NCBI GenBank assembly: GCA_026398615.1
Contig: JAPLSN010000021.1
Span: 62,001 to 126,000 of the forward strand
Direction: 5' to 3'
Length of the DNA stretch: 64,000 bases
Source: Spirochaetota bacterium
GTDB taxonomy: Bacteria; Spirochaetota; Spirochaetia; Treponematales; UBA12059
A model generated the notes under the pieces. That model ran no database searches. It saw only the letters and a program-made list of their open reading frames with translations, and was not told the origin of the DNA. Position numbers and translations under genes: made by a program. This document shows positions 55,050 through 62,995 of this stretch, in pieces. Numbering within the stretch: the stretch's first letter is position 1; every line of letters begins with the position of its first letter.

Positions 55050-56582
55050 TCAGTTGACCTTGAAGGTCTTCGAGAAGGTTTCCATGAAGTTATCCTTGAG
55101 CCTCGGGCTTTTGAGCAGCCTGTCGTAGTAGGTATTCTCGAAAGACTGGATGCACACGGAAGGATAGAAATACTCGATGGCCAGGAGGGTGTCGTCGCCC
55201 GCGGCCGTCTCTTCCTTCACCCTTGCCACGGCCACGGCGTCCCTGGCGACGACGGGTTCGGTTATCCCGCCGGGAACGGCTTTCCAGAGCGCGGCAATGA
55301 ATTTCTCGTTGCTTTCGATGCCGGCCATCGCCGGGACGCCCGCGACCGAGACAGGCTTGAACAGGGGGCGCTGCGGATCGTTGAACGGGTTGCCGAAATT
55401 GAGCGGGAAAGGGCCCGCGGTCTTCACTTCGATCCCTGCCCTGGCCGCGGATGCCGTGAAATCGGACTGGGCGCCCGCGGTAAAATCCCTGGCCCTGGCG
55501 AGGAAGAAATCTTCGATCCTGCCACGCTCCCATCCGCTCATGTAGATGCCGACGTACTTGAGGGTGTCGTCATCGGTAAAATCCGGAGCGATGGCCGATT
55601 CTTCCACGCGGTAGAAGGTCCAGCCTCCGGACGCCGCCTCGTAGACCGGGGATACCTCGCCTTTCTTCAGGGCCAGGAGGGCCTTGGCATCGTCCTTGTT
55701 CTTGAAATCGCCCGTGATCTCGTAATAGCGCTTGGCGCCCATGACGCCGCCCTGGGCCTTGAACGAATCCGTGGAATAATTCTTCGCGGCGTCGGCGAAG
55801 GTCATGGAGTTGTCGCCGATCTTGCCCTTGACCTGTTCGGCCTCGGCCTTGCCGGTCGCCATCGTGATCCTGGAGAGCGTGAGGGTCGTGAAGTTGTCGG
55901 GATTCGCGGCGCCGTACGCGGCCATCTCGGATTTGGGATAGTCTGCGAAGGGGAAGACGACGAACTCGAAGGACCGTTCGCGCTTCATGGAAGCCTTCAC
56001 GAGGTCCTTTTCCTTCTGGCTGGGGCGGTAGACGATGAGGTCGGTGACGTACGACGTCTTGAGATATTCCTCACGGAGGTTGTCGCGGATTTCCGCCTGC
56101 TTCGCCGGGGAGGTTTCCCGGTATCGCGTCAGCGAGAATACCCCGTCCTCGAGGAAAGCCTGGTTGGACATGACGGCGTCGTCGAGGTAACCCTTGCTGA
56201 CCGACAAGCCGGCGCGGGCGGCATCGTCCAGGATGCCGAAGTGGATGGCGGTCCGGGAGAAAGCCTGCTGCCAAACCTGGAGGATGTAGAACTGGTTGTC
56301 TTTCTGCGCGTATCCCTGCTGCGTGTAGTATTCGTCGATAGCCTCGACCTGGCGGGCAAAGTAATTCCCCGCAGCGAAGGCAATGGGCTTTCCCGCGAAG
56401 GATCCGAATACCGGGTTGGATGCGTTCCCGGGATCGCGCGCGACCGAGGGAAAGAAGACGAACGCGATGATCACGAGGACGAGGAACGCGACGGTTCCGA
56501 TATAGCGGAACGAAACGCCGCCTTTTTTCGCCTTGGGAGTGGCGTTTTTCGCGGCTTCGGGCTTGTCGTTTTTCGGTGTCAT
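55050..56582 (-). CDS. Membrane-anchored SurA/PpiD-like periplasmic chaperone
   Basis: Protein of 510 residues. A Lys/Pro/Ala-rich cytoplasmic N-terminus (1-24) is followed by a single membrane segment (about 27-46), with the rest in the periplasm. Residues 70-220 form a SurA-N-like helical domain (FAAGNYFARQVEAI, QQAFSRTAIHFGI), and residues about 235-340 are a parvulin-like rotamase region (ITMATGKAEAEQVKGKI, FADAAKNYSTDSFKAQGGVMG, LKKGEVSPVYEAASGGWTFYRVEE). A helical C-terminal half follows. It should help fold outer-membrane or secreted proteins. Ribosome site AGGAAAGG precedes the ATG. First gene of the operon with the DUF115 and HD genes. Confidence 0.8.
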   Translation of the reverse strand: MTPKNDKPEAAKNATPKAKKGGVSFRYIGTVAFLVLVIIAFVFFPSVARDPGNASNPVFGSFAGKPIAFAAGNYFARQVEAIDEYYTQQGYAQKDNQFYILQVWQQAFSRTAIHFGILDDAARAGLSVSKGYLDDAVMSNQAFLEDGVFSLTRYRETSPAKQAEIRDNLREEYLKTSYVTDLIVYRPSQKEKDLVKASMKRERSFEFVVFPFADYPKSEMAAYGAANPDNFTTLTLSRITMATGKAEAEQVKGKIGDNSMTFADAAKNYSTDSFKAQGGVMGAKRYYEITGDFKNKDDAKALLALKKGEVSPVYEAASGGWTFYRVEESAIAPDFTDDDTLKYVGIYMSGWERGRIEDFFLARARDFTAGAQSDFTASAARAGIEVKTAGPFPLNFGNPFNDPQRPLFKPVSVAGVPAMAGIESNEKFIAALWKAVPGGITEPVVARDAVAVARVKEETAAGDDTLLAIEYFYPSVCIQSFENTYYDRLLKSPRLKDNFMETFSKTFKVN

Positions 56583-56770
56583 AGGATCCTTTCCTGGTTA
56601 TTGAAAATAAACGTAAGTATCAGCCGCGCCGTCACGGGCATCGGCGGGAGACCCGGAAGGCAGTGATCCGACGGTCGTCTTGGACTGTCGGGAGGTTCCA
56701 GCCTCCGGTCGGGAGGCGAAACGATACCACGAGGCCATCCTCTCGTCAATAGCGGCCCGAAGGGGGGCGT

Positions 56771-59188
56771 TCACGGCGTGACATCGCCGCGCGCGGGACG
56801 ACCTGCCTCGCCTGAATAGAACGCGTAGCCGTTCTTGTCCCCGTGCTTGATGGCGTACATGGCTCCATCCGCTCGGTTCACGAGGTCCTCGATCGTCTGG
56901 GCGTCGTCCGGGTAGACCGCGATGCCCATCGAAAGCCTGACGCGGCACTCGGCGTCGATGAAGGCCAGCGGCTTCTGGCCTTCCGACTGGATCTTGTCGG
57001 CCACCAGTTCTATGTCGGCGCGAGTCTTGACGTTCCGCAGGACGGCCACGAACTCGTCGCCGCCCACCCTGGCCACGATGTCCGAGGCGCGCAGGAGGTT
57101 CCGGAACCGCTCGGCCACCGCGATGAGGGCGTGGTCGCCGGTGAAGTGACCGTACCTGTCGTTGATGGGCTTGAAATCGTCCAGGTCGATGTACATCACC
57201 CCGATCTTCGAGCGCTGGCGCTCGGCCTGGTGGCAGGCGTCCTCCAGGAGCTCGAACAGGAGCCGCCGGTTCGGGAGACCCGTCAGGCTGTCGTGGTTGG
57301 CAAGGTGGGAAATCTCGCGGGAGGCCTTTTCGAGCGCCCGCTTGTCCCGCTTCAAGTCCTTGTTCAGGTCCTCGAGGCGATCGTGGATGAGCGAATTCTC
57401 GATGGCCACGGCGATGAAGGGGTTGAGGGCGGCGAGGAATTTCCTGTCGTCGTCCGTGTACGCGTCGGCCTCGTAGTTCTGGACCGTCATCACGCCGATG
57501 ACCTTGTTTTCGATGGAGAGCGGCAGGTAGAAGAGCGTGCGCCCCTTCTGGCCGAGGTAGAATACCGGTTCGCCTTCGATGTAATCGGAATATTCCTTGT
57601 CGATGTCGTGGATGAAAACGGCCTCGTTCCGGCGCACGCAGTACGCGGCGATGCTTCTCTTGTGGTTGAGCTTCCGGGTCGGGCGCTTGATATTGACCCC
57701 GCGCTCCACGTAGCAGATGTACCGGAGCGAATCGGACTTCTGGTTGTAGAGCGCCAGCCCGAACACGTCGATGCTGAAATGCGCGATGAGCGACTCGAAA
57801 AGCGTGTCGATGACGGTGGAGGTCACGAGGCTCGACGTGATGCGGCGGCCTATCTCCGCGATCGTAGTGATCCTCCGGTTCATGGCCTCCAGCCGGTCGG
57901 TCTTTTCCCGGAGGTCGATGGTCCTGAGGCGGTAGATCTCAGCCTCACGCTGCGAACGTTCGATCTCGTACTGGATCTGGATGTTCTTGATCTTGCGGGT
58001 GGTGTCTTCGCCGGATATCTCCCGTTCATAGCGGGAGTGCTTGCGGTAGAATTCCAGTGCAGTCCCGAACTCGCCCTTGCGTTCGTGGATCCTGGAGAGC
58101 GCTTCGTAGCCCTTGGACGCCTGGAGCTTGGCGCCCAGACGCTCGGCCAGTTCGATGGCTTCCATGAATCCCGCGAGGGCATCGTCGAGCCGGTCGATCT
58201 CGAACTCGATCGAGCCGAGGTCGAGCAGGCATTCGACGGCGAGGAGCCTGTCGCCGGATTTCCTCGCGAGGTCGAGGGCGGTCCTTATCCGCAGCTCGGC
58301 GTTCGCATAGTCGCCGACGGCCCGGTCGATGCGCGAATTTCTCGACCATGCCTGGGCCGCCAGGATGCCCTCGCCGAGCCGTTCGGCGATGGCGAGCGAC
58401 TTTTCGATGAAGTCCCGGGCCAGGGGGTAGTTTTCCATGTCCGTGAACGTCGCGCCGATGTTGAGCAGGACCCCGGCGAGCTCGTCGTTCTCCTCGTGGT
58501 CGGGGAGGATCTCGTACGCGCGGAGGAAATAGTCCAGGGCTTCCTTGAAGTTGCCCAATTCCTTGCAGACTTCACCGATCTTGTTGAGCGACGAGGATTC
58601 CCTCGCTGCCAGCCCGTGTTTCCGCGCGATCTCGATGCTGCGCGAATAGTAGTCTACCGCCCACTCGAGCCTCGAGAGCTTATGGTAGAGCACGCCCAGG
58701 GCGTGGGTGGCCTTGGCCTGCCCCGACGCGTCGTCGATGCGGCCGTAGATCTCGAGGGCGGAGCGTATGTATTCGGAACTTTCCTCCGGCCTGGACAGGT
58801 AGATGCAGCACCATCCGGCGTTGAGGAGGGATTCGGCGGTGCCCTTGTCGTACGACGAGAGCCTGGCCGCTTCGAGCGTCTCCACGGCCAGGATGAGCGC
58901 GCTCTCGGGGTCATCGAGCATGACGCCCCAGGCCGCTGCGTTCCGGCCGTCGATCGTGGATAGTGCCGGGTCCGCCGTGACGGCGGTGACCTCGGCCGCA
59001 GTCGCACCGACAGCAGTCGCGCCGACAGCAGTCGCGTCGACAGTAGTCGAGGCATCGGCAGGCTTGTCGACGATTGGCGTGGCGGCATCGCTCCCGGCTG
59101 ATGGAAAGACGCGGGAGGGGTCCGGACCGGAAGCCTCGTCACGCGCGGCAGGCGGAATCGGGGTGGATCGTGTTTGGCGTTCTTTCAT
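56771..59188 (-). CDS. TPR-GAF-GGDEF signalling protein (probable diguanylate cyclase)
   Basis: Protein of 805 residues. Residues 20-75 are a low-complexity Ala/Thr/Val stretch. Residues 85-400 hold TPR-type repeats (for example SLNKIGEVCKELGNFKEALDYFLRAYEI). A helical connector (400-440) leads to a GAF domain (about 440-600; GRTLFYLPLSIENKVIGVMTVQN). Residues 635-790 are a GGDEF domain with an intact ARVGGDEFVAVL active site and DLDDFKPINDRYGH metal/GTP residues, so c-di-GMP synthesis is likely. There is no signal peptide or membrane segment, so it should sense a cytoplasmic signal via GAF or TPR. Follows the 65-residue gene by 48 bases. Confidence 0.85.
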   Translation of the reverse strand: MKERQTRSTPIPPAARDEASGPDPSRVFPSAGSDAATPIVDKPADASTTVDATAVGATAVGATAAEVTAVTADPALSTIDGRNAAAWGVMLDDPESALILAVETLEAARLSSYDKGTAESLLNAGWCCIYLSRPEESSEYIRSALEIYGRIDDASGQAKATHALGVLYHKLSRLEWAVDYYSRSIEIARKHGLAARESSSLNKIGEVCKELGNFKEALDYFLRAYEILPDHEENDELAGVLLNIGATFTDMENYPLARDFIEKSLAIAERLGEGILAAQAWSRNSRIDRAVGDYANAELRIRTALDLARKSGDRLLAVECLLDLGSIEFEIDRLDDALAGFMEAIELAERLGAKLQASKGYEALSRIHERKGEFGTALEFYRKHSRYEREISGEDTTRKIKNIQIQYEIERSQREAEIYRLRTIDLREKTDRLEAMNRRITTIAEIGRRITSSLVTSTVIDTLFESLIAHFSIDVFGLALYNQKSDSLRYICYVERGVNIKRPTRKLNHKRSIAAYCVRRNEAVFIHDIDKEYSDYIEGEPVFYLGQKGRTLFYLPLSIENKVIGVMTVQNYEADAYTDDDRKFLAALNPFIAVAIENSLIHDRLEDLNKDLKRDKRALEKASREISHLANHDSLTGLPNRRLLFELLEDACHQAERQRSKIGVMYIDLDDFKPINDRYGHFTGDHALIAVAERFRNLLRASDIVARVGGDEFVAVLRNVKTRADIELVADKIQSEGQKPLAFIDAECRVRLSMGIAVYPDDAQTIEDLVNRADGAMYAIKHGDKNGYAFYSGEAGRPARGDVTP
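58999..59050. repeat. 15-base tandem repeat inside the TPR-GAF-GGDEF gene
   Basis: CAGTCGCACCGACAG, CAGTCGCGCCGACAG and CAGTCGCGTCGACAG follow each other directly, with a partial fourth copy. They encode Ala-Thr-Ala-Val-Gly type units near the N-terminus of the protein; copy number could vary by slippage. Confidence 0.7.
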
Positions 59189-59236
59189 GCTTGTTTCTTT
59201 CGAAGGCTGCGGGCTACCCCGGACGCCAGGATGGTG

Positions 59237-59434
59237 TCAGAAGAGATCCGCATCGATGGTATCGTCCCCGATACCCGGATCCGAGGTGGCGAGGTACTCG
59301 AGCGCATCCTGCGTATCGCGCCGTACGTGTTCGTACCATATCGTATAGAGCTCGCTGTCGATCGAATTCGGGTAAGGCGCGCCTTCGACGTCGGCGATGA
59401 GCTGGCGGAGCAGTACATAACCCTTCTTGTCCAT
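59237..59434 (-). CDS. Small acidic hypothetical protein
   Basis: Protein of 65 residues, begins MDKKGYVLLRQL and is acidic, with several Tyr and Asp residues and no cysteine, signal or membrane segment. It lies in the 260-base gap between the M16 peptidase gene and the TPR-GAF-GGDEF gene, on the same strand. The ribosome site is weak. Its codon pattern and position within an operon make it a real gene more likely than not; function unknown. Confidence 0.5.
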   Translation of the reverse strand: MDKKGYVLLRQLIADVEGAPYPNSIDSELYTIWYEHVRRDTQDALEYLATSDPGIGDDTIDADLF

Positions 59435-59450
59435 GGGACCGGCACCTGCC

Positions 59451-62372
59451 TTACAGCGAAAGCTGTCGCACGACGGTCGCTGGATCGTCGCGTCTCATCA
59501 ATTCTACATCATGAGCCCCGGAAATCAAGGCGATTGTTCTCCGCTCCCAGGCAGCGGCGAGCCGGTCCGCCGCCCTTTGCACATCGTGCGCGGCGGTGGC
59601 CAGGAGTATCCCGCGCCGCCGCCTTCGAAGCTCGTCGCCGATTCCGTAGAGCTCCCTCCTGAAGTCCACGAAACCGCGCTCCTCGGGCGACAGTGGCTTG
59701 AGGTCCCGGCCCGTGGATCCAATGACGGCACGTTCCAGTTCGTCCGTGTCGAAGCGGCCGGCGGCAGTCTCCTCGAGACCCTTCCAGAACGTGGCCAGGG
59801 ACGACACGGGCGAGGGGTCGCGGTACGATGAGAAGGAAAATACGCGTTCCATGCCGTCCGCCCGGGCCGATGCGCCGTATGCGCCGCCTTTCACGCGTAT
59901 CTCGTTCCAGAGCCAGCCGGTGGACAGGGCATGCGCAAGCACCGACTCATGCACGAAATCCGGGGAGTCGAAGGGCGCCGAGGGAAGGCAGAGTGCGGAA
60001 TATCCCACGCCGGCCGGAATCGTCCACGCTTCCCTCCGGTCGCAGGCGTCGGGAAGGGATTCCGCGAAAAATGGCGTTCCGCCCGACGTTTCCGGCAATC
60101 CCTCAACGACCCGACCGACGGCCGCGAAAGCCTCGTCCATGCGCTCGGGATCGGTCGTGATCCCGACCCGGAGCGTCGTCCTTCCGACGATCGAACGCAC
60201 GAGGCCGCGCAAGCCCGTCAACAGGTCGGCCGGAACGGTGCCGAGCTCCCGGAGGAATCTGTGTTGGGCGAGCCCGCCGAGGAGTTCCTCGACGCGCATC
60301 GCGCGGGTGAAAGCGCCCGCGGCCCGGGACGACGCATAGGCGCTGCCGGAGGGAATGATCGAGCTGGACACGTCGTTGCGGTATTCTTCGGCGAGGTCGG
60401 AAAAACGTTTTCGGTCCCCGAAGTCGGCGTCGGTCAGGAGTTCCAGCGCCGCGTCCAGCGCTCTCGGAAGGTTCTCCGCCAGGGCTTTCAGCCTGAATAT
60501 CATCATGGTGCGGGCCCGTTCCGGGTTTCCGCCGATCGGGGTGGCGCTCTGGATGACGACGTCGAAACCGCCTGACACCGTGGACAGCAGCCGAGCCATG
60601 GCGTCATAGGGCCGGGTCCCCGTGCCGGCCCCGGTCGTGAATTTCGAGAGCAGGGGAAGCCTGAGCAGGGCCAGCTCATCCGCGTCGTCGAAGGGGAAGG
60701 CGAAATCCACGTAGGTCACGCCGTTCGCGAAGAGGGGATGCAGGGAGTAGCGTACGCCGCCGGATTCGGCCTGCACGCGCGGAATGATATCGATCTCGGT
60801 GGGGATGTCGCTCCGGGCGAGGCTGGGCACCAGGGAAGCCAGCTCCGGCCCATCGGAGAGGTTCTGGAATTCTTCGAGAGCCGACGCGCGATGCCTGATG
60901 GCGAGGCGTTCCTCGGCGCTGAACGACAGGTCGAGCTCGTCGAGGCGCTTTCGCTCGGCGGCCGCGCGCTTCGGAAGCAGGCCAGGTTCGGGGTAGACCG
61001 TCACCGTCGTCCGGTGGGGATTCGAAAGCAGCCATTCCGACATGCGGTCTTCGAGGTAGCGAGGGTTGGCATCCATGGAGCGCCTGAACAGGGAATACGC
61101 CCGCTCGAAGGAGAGCGTGCCCTCGGGTCCCGCTCCGTTCAGCCAGCCCCGAATGGAACGACCGAAAAGCCTGAGGCCGTAGGTGCCGGAACCCCGCCTG
61201 ATTTCCCGATTGGCGAAGACTATCCCGTGAAGGGCGGCATCGAGCTCTTCGCGGGCGATCCCGTCCCCGACGACCTTGCCGATGATGTCGGCGCAGACAG
61301 CTTCGAGCTCGGCTTCCCGGCCGCGCTCGATCCCCCGAAGGCCCGCGGTGAAAAGGGCTTCCCTGAGGCCCGTATCGAGCCCGCAATGCGGCGACAGGTC
61401 TTCCCCGAGACCCGATTCGAGCAACGCTTTCGCCAGGGGGGCGCCGTCGTGGCCGATGAGCACTTCGGAGACGGCTTCCAGCGCGATCGGATCGTCCTGG
61501 TAGGGAATGACGAGCCAGTTGACGAGGATGCTGGTTTTGGCATCGGAACCCTCGTCGACGGCGAAGGGTTCGGCAATGCGGAGGGGCGAGACGAAGCGCG
61601 GCTGGCGCGGCACCGGGTCCTCCGGTGCCTGCGTCCCGAAACCGGAGAGGAAGCGCGATTCGAGGAATTCGAGCTGTTCCGCCGAGTCGATGTTTCCGTG
61701 GAGGAAAATCCTGCAGTTCGAAGGATGGTAGCGGGACGCATGGAAGTCATTGAAGGATTCACGGGTCAGGGAGGGAATGAGCTCGGGATCTCCCCCCGAA
61801 TCGAAGGAATACGGATGACCGGCGGAGAAGAGCGAGCGCATCGCGATCGTCCCGACGAAGCTCTCGGCGCTCGCGTAGTCCCCGCGCATCTCGTTGTAGA
61901 CCACGCCTTTCACGAGGAGCTTCCCGTCCTCCCCGTACTCGAGATGGTGGGCTTCCTGGAGGAAGGTTTCCTCCGAGAGGATGGGGAAGAACACGGCGTC
62001 GCCGTAGACTTCCATGAGGTTGAAATAGTCTGCCTTGACGGTGGACGCTGCCGGGTAGACGGTCTTGTCCGGGTAGGTGAAAGCGTTCATGAAGGACTGG
62101 AGACTCCCCCGGGCGAGCGAGAGGAACGCGTCCTTGACCGGGAACCTGCGCGAACCGCAGAGGACCGAATGTTCGACGATATGGGCGACGCCCGAAGAAT
62201 CGCGTGACGGCGTCGCGAAACAGAACGCGAAGGTGTTTTCCTCGTCTTCCGATCTGAGGTGGTATATCTCGCAGCCGGTGGCGCGGTGGCGGTACCAGAA
62301 GCCGTTCGCGCGGAATTCGGGGAGCATGGATGCGGAGAGCAGGTCGAAGGCGGGATGGCTGGGGGCGGTCAT
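59451..62372 (-). CDS. M16C-family zinc metallopeptidase (presequence-protease-like)
   Basis: Protein of 973 residues, the length of PreP/Cym1-type enzymes, which have four homologous M16 domains in one chain. The inverted zinc motif is HIVEH (His64, Glu67, His68), and the conserved third zinc ligand and VYNEMRGDYAS region follow. Family members degrade peptides up to about 70 residues inside a closed chamber. No signal peptide, so it is cytoplasmic. Start at 62372 gives the usual N-terminus; the longer frame to 62528 crosses into the divergent gene. A -10 box lies six bases before the ATG, so the mRNA may be leaderless. Confidence 0.85.
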   Translation of the reverse strand: MTAPSHPAFDLLSASMLPEFRANGFWYRHRATGCEIYHLRSEDEENTFAFCFATPSRDSSGVAHIVEHSVLCGSRRFPVKDAFLSLARGSLQSFMNAFTYPDKTVYPAASTVKADYFNLMEVYGDAVFFPILSEETFLQEAHHLEYGEDGKLLVKGVVYNEMRGDYASAESFVGTIAMRSLFSAGHPYSFDSGGDPELIPSLTRESFNDFHASRYHPSNCRIFLHGNIDSAEQLEFLESRFLSGFGTQAPEDPVPRQPRFVSPLRIAEPFAVDEGSDAKTSILVNWLVIPYQDDPIALEAVSEVLIGHDGAPLAKALLESGLGEDLSPHCGLDTGLREALFTAGLRGIERGREAELEAVCADIIGKVVGDGIAREELDAALHGIVFANREIRRGSGTYGLRLFGRSIRGWLNGAGPEGTLSFERAYSLFRRSMDANPRYLEDRMSEWLLSNPHRTTVTVYPEPGLLPKRAAAERKRLDELDLSFSAEERLAIRHRASALEEFQNLSDGPELASLVPSLARSDIPTEIDIIPRVQAESGGVRYSLHPLFANGVTYVDFAFPFDDADELALLRLPLLSKFTTGAGTGTRPYDAMARLLSTVSGGFDVVIQSATPIGGNPERARTMMIFRLKALAENLPRALDAALELLTDADFGDRKRFSDLAEEYRNDVSSSIIPSGSAYASSRAAGAFTRAMRVEELLGGLAQHRFLRELGTVPADLLTGLRGLVRSIVGRTTLRVGITTDPERMDEAFAAVGRVVEGLPETSGGTPFFAESLPDACDRREAWTIPAGVGYSALCLPSAPFDSPDFVHESVLAHALSTGWLWNEIRVKGGAYGASARADGMERVFSFSSYRDPSPVSSLATFWKGLEETAAGRFDTDELERAVIGSTGRDLKPLSPEERGFVDFRRELYGIGDELRRRRRGILLATAAHDVQRAADRLAAAWERRTIALISGAHDVELMRRDDPATVVRQLSL

Positions 62373-62378
62373 GCGCCT

Positions 62379-62407
62379 ATCATCGCGGCGCGGGCGGCGG
62401 CCGTCAA
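62379..62407 (-). promoter_or_regulatory. Promoter giving a predicted leaderless M16-peptidase mRNA
   Basis: Minus-strand TTGACG (62407-62402), 17 bases, GATGAT (62384-62379), with the start codon beginning six bases later at 62372. No ribosome site is present. Confidence 0.55.
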
Positions 62408-62447
62408 GCTCGGGTGAAACCGCTGGCGGCGGGAACACGGCGCGATG

Positions 62448-62453
62448 TATAGT
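62448..62453 (+). promoter_or_regulatory. -10 box giving a predicted leaderless adenosyltransferase mRNA
   Basis: TATAGT (62448-62453) preceded by TG; the ATG at 62461 is seven bases further. No -35 box or ribosome site is clear. Confidence 0.4.
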
Positions 62454-62460
62454 TGGCGAC

Positions 62461-62982
62461 ATGAGCATCACGACGAAGACGGGAGACGACGGGACCACGA
62501 GCCTGTGGTCCGGCGAACGGGTATCCAAGGACGATGCCAGGGTGGAAGCCTACGGCACCATCGACGAGTTGTCCTCGTTCCTGGCTTTCGCCTCGCATGC
62601 AGCCAAGCTCCCCGCCACGGCGGAGGCGATCCGCGAGATAATCGGCGACCTCTTCCGCGCGGCGGGCGAACTCGCTTCGGCGGGCAAGCCGTTCCGTACG
62701 CCCATCGTCGACGGGGACGTCAGCCGGCTGGAACGCCGCGTCGGGTCGCTCGAGGACGCGATGCGGCTGAAGGGTTTCGTGCTCCCCGGCGCCACCGAAT
62801 CTTCGGCCAGGCTGGACATCGCGCGCGCCGTCGCGAGGCGCACGGAGCGTCGGGTCATCTCGCTTTCCGGATCGGCCGGGCTCGGTCGCCCCGTCCGGCT
62901 GTACCTGAACAGGCTCTCAGATCTGCTTTTCCTGATGGCGCGCGCCGAGGAAGCCGCGGAAGGCGCCGTCCGCTACCTCTGA
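62461..62982 (+). CDS. pduO: PduO-type ATP:cob(I)alamin adenosyltransferase
   Basis: Protein of 173 residues with the three ATP-binding motifs of the PduO/MMAB family: TKTGDDGTTSLWSGERVSKDD near the N-terminus, EAYGTIDELSSFL, and ARRTERRV with the conserved arginines toward the C-terminus. It attaches the adenosyl group to cobalamin, giving coenzyme B12. No B12-dependent gene is seen in the window. The ATG has no ribosome site. Divergent from the M16 peptidase gene, convergent with fliG. Confidence 0.9.
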   Translation: MSITTKTGDDGTTSLWSGERVSKDDARVEAYGTIDELSSFLAFASHAAKLPATAEAIREIIGDLFRAAGELASAGKPFRTPIVDGDVSRLERRVGSLEDAMRLKGFVLPGATESSARLDIARAVARRTERRVISLSGSAGLGRPVRLYLNRLSDLLFLMARAEEAAEGAVRYL

Positions 62983-62995
62983 AGGGGCCGGGTCG

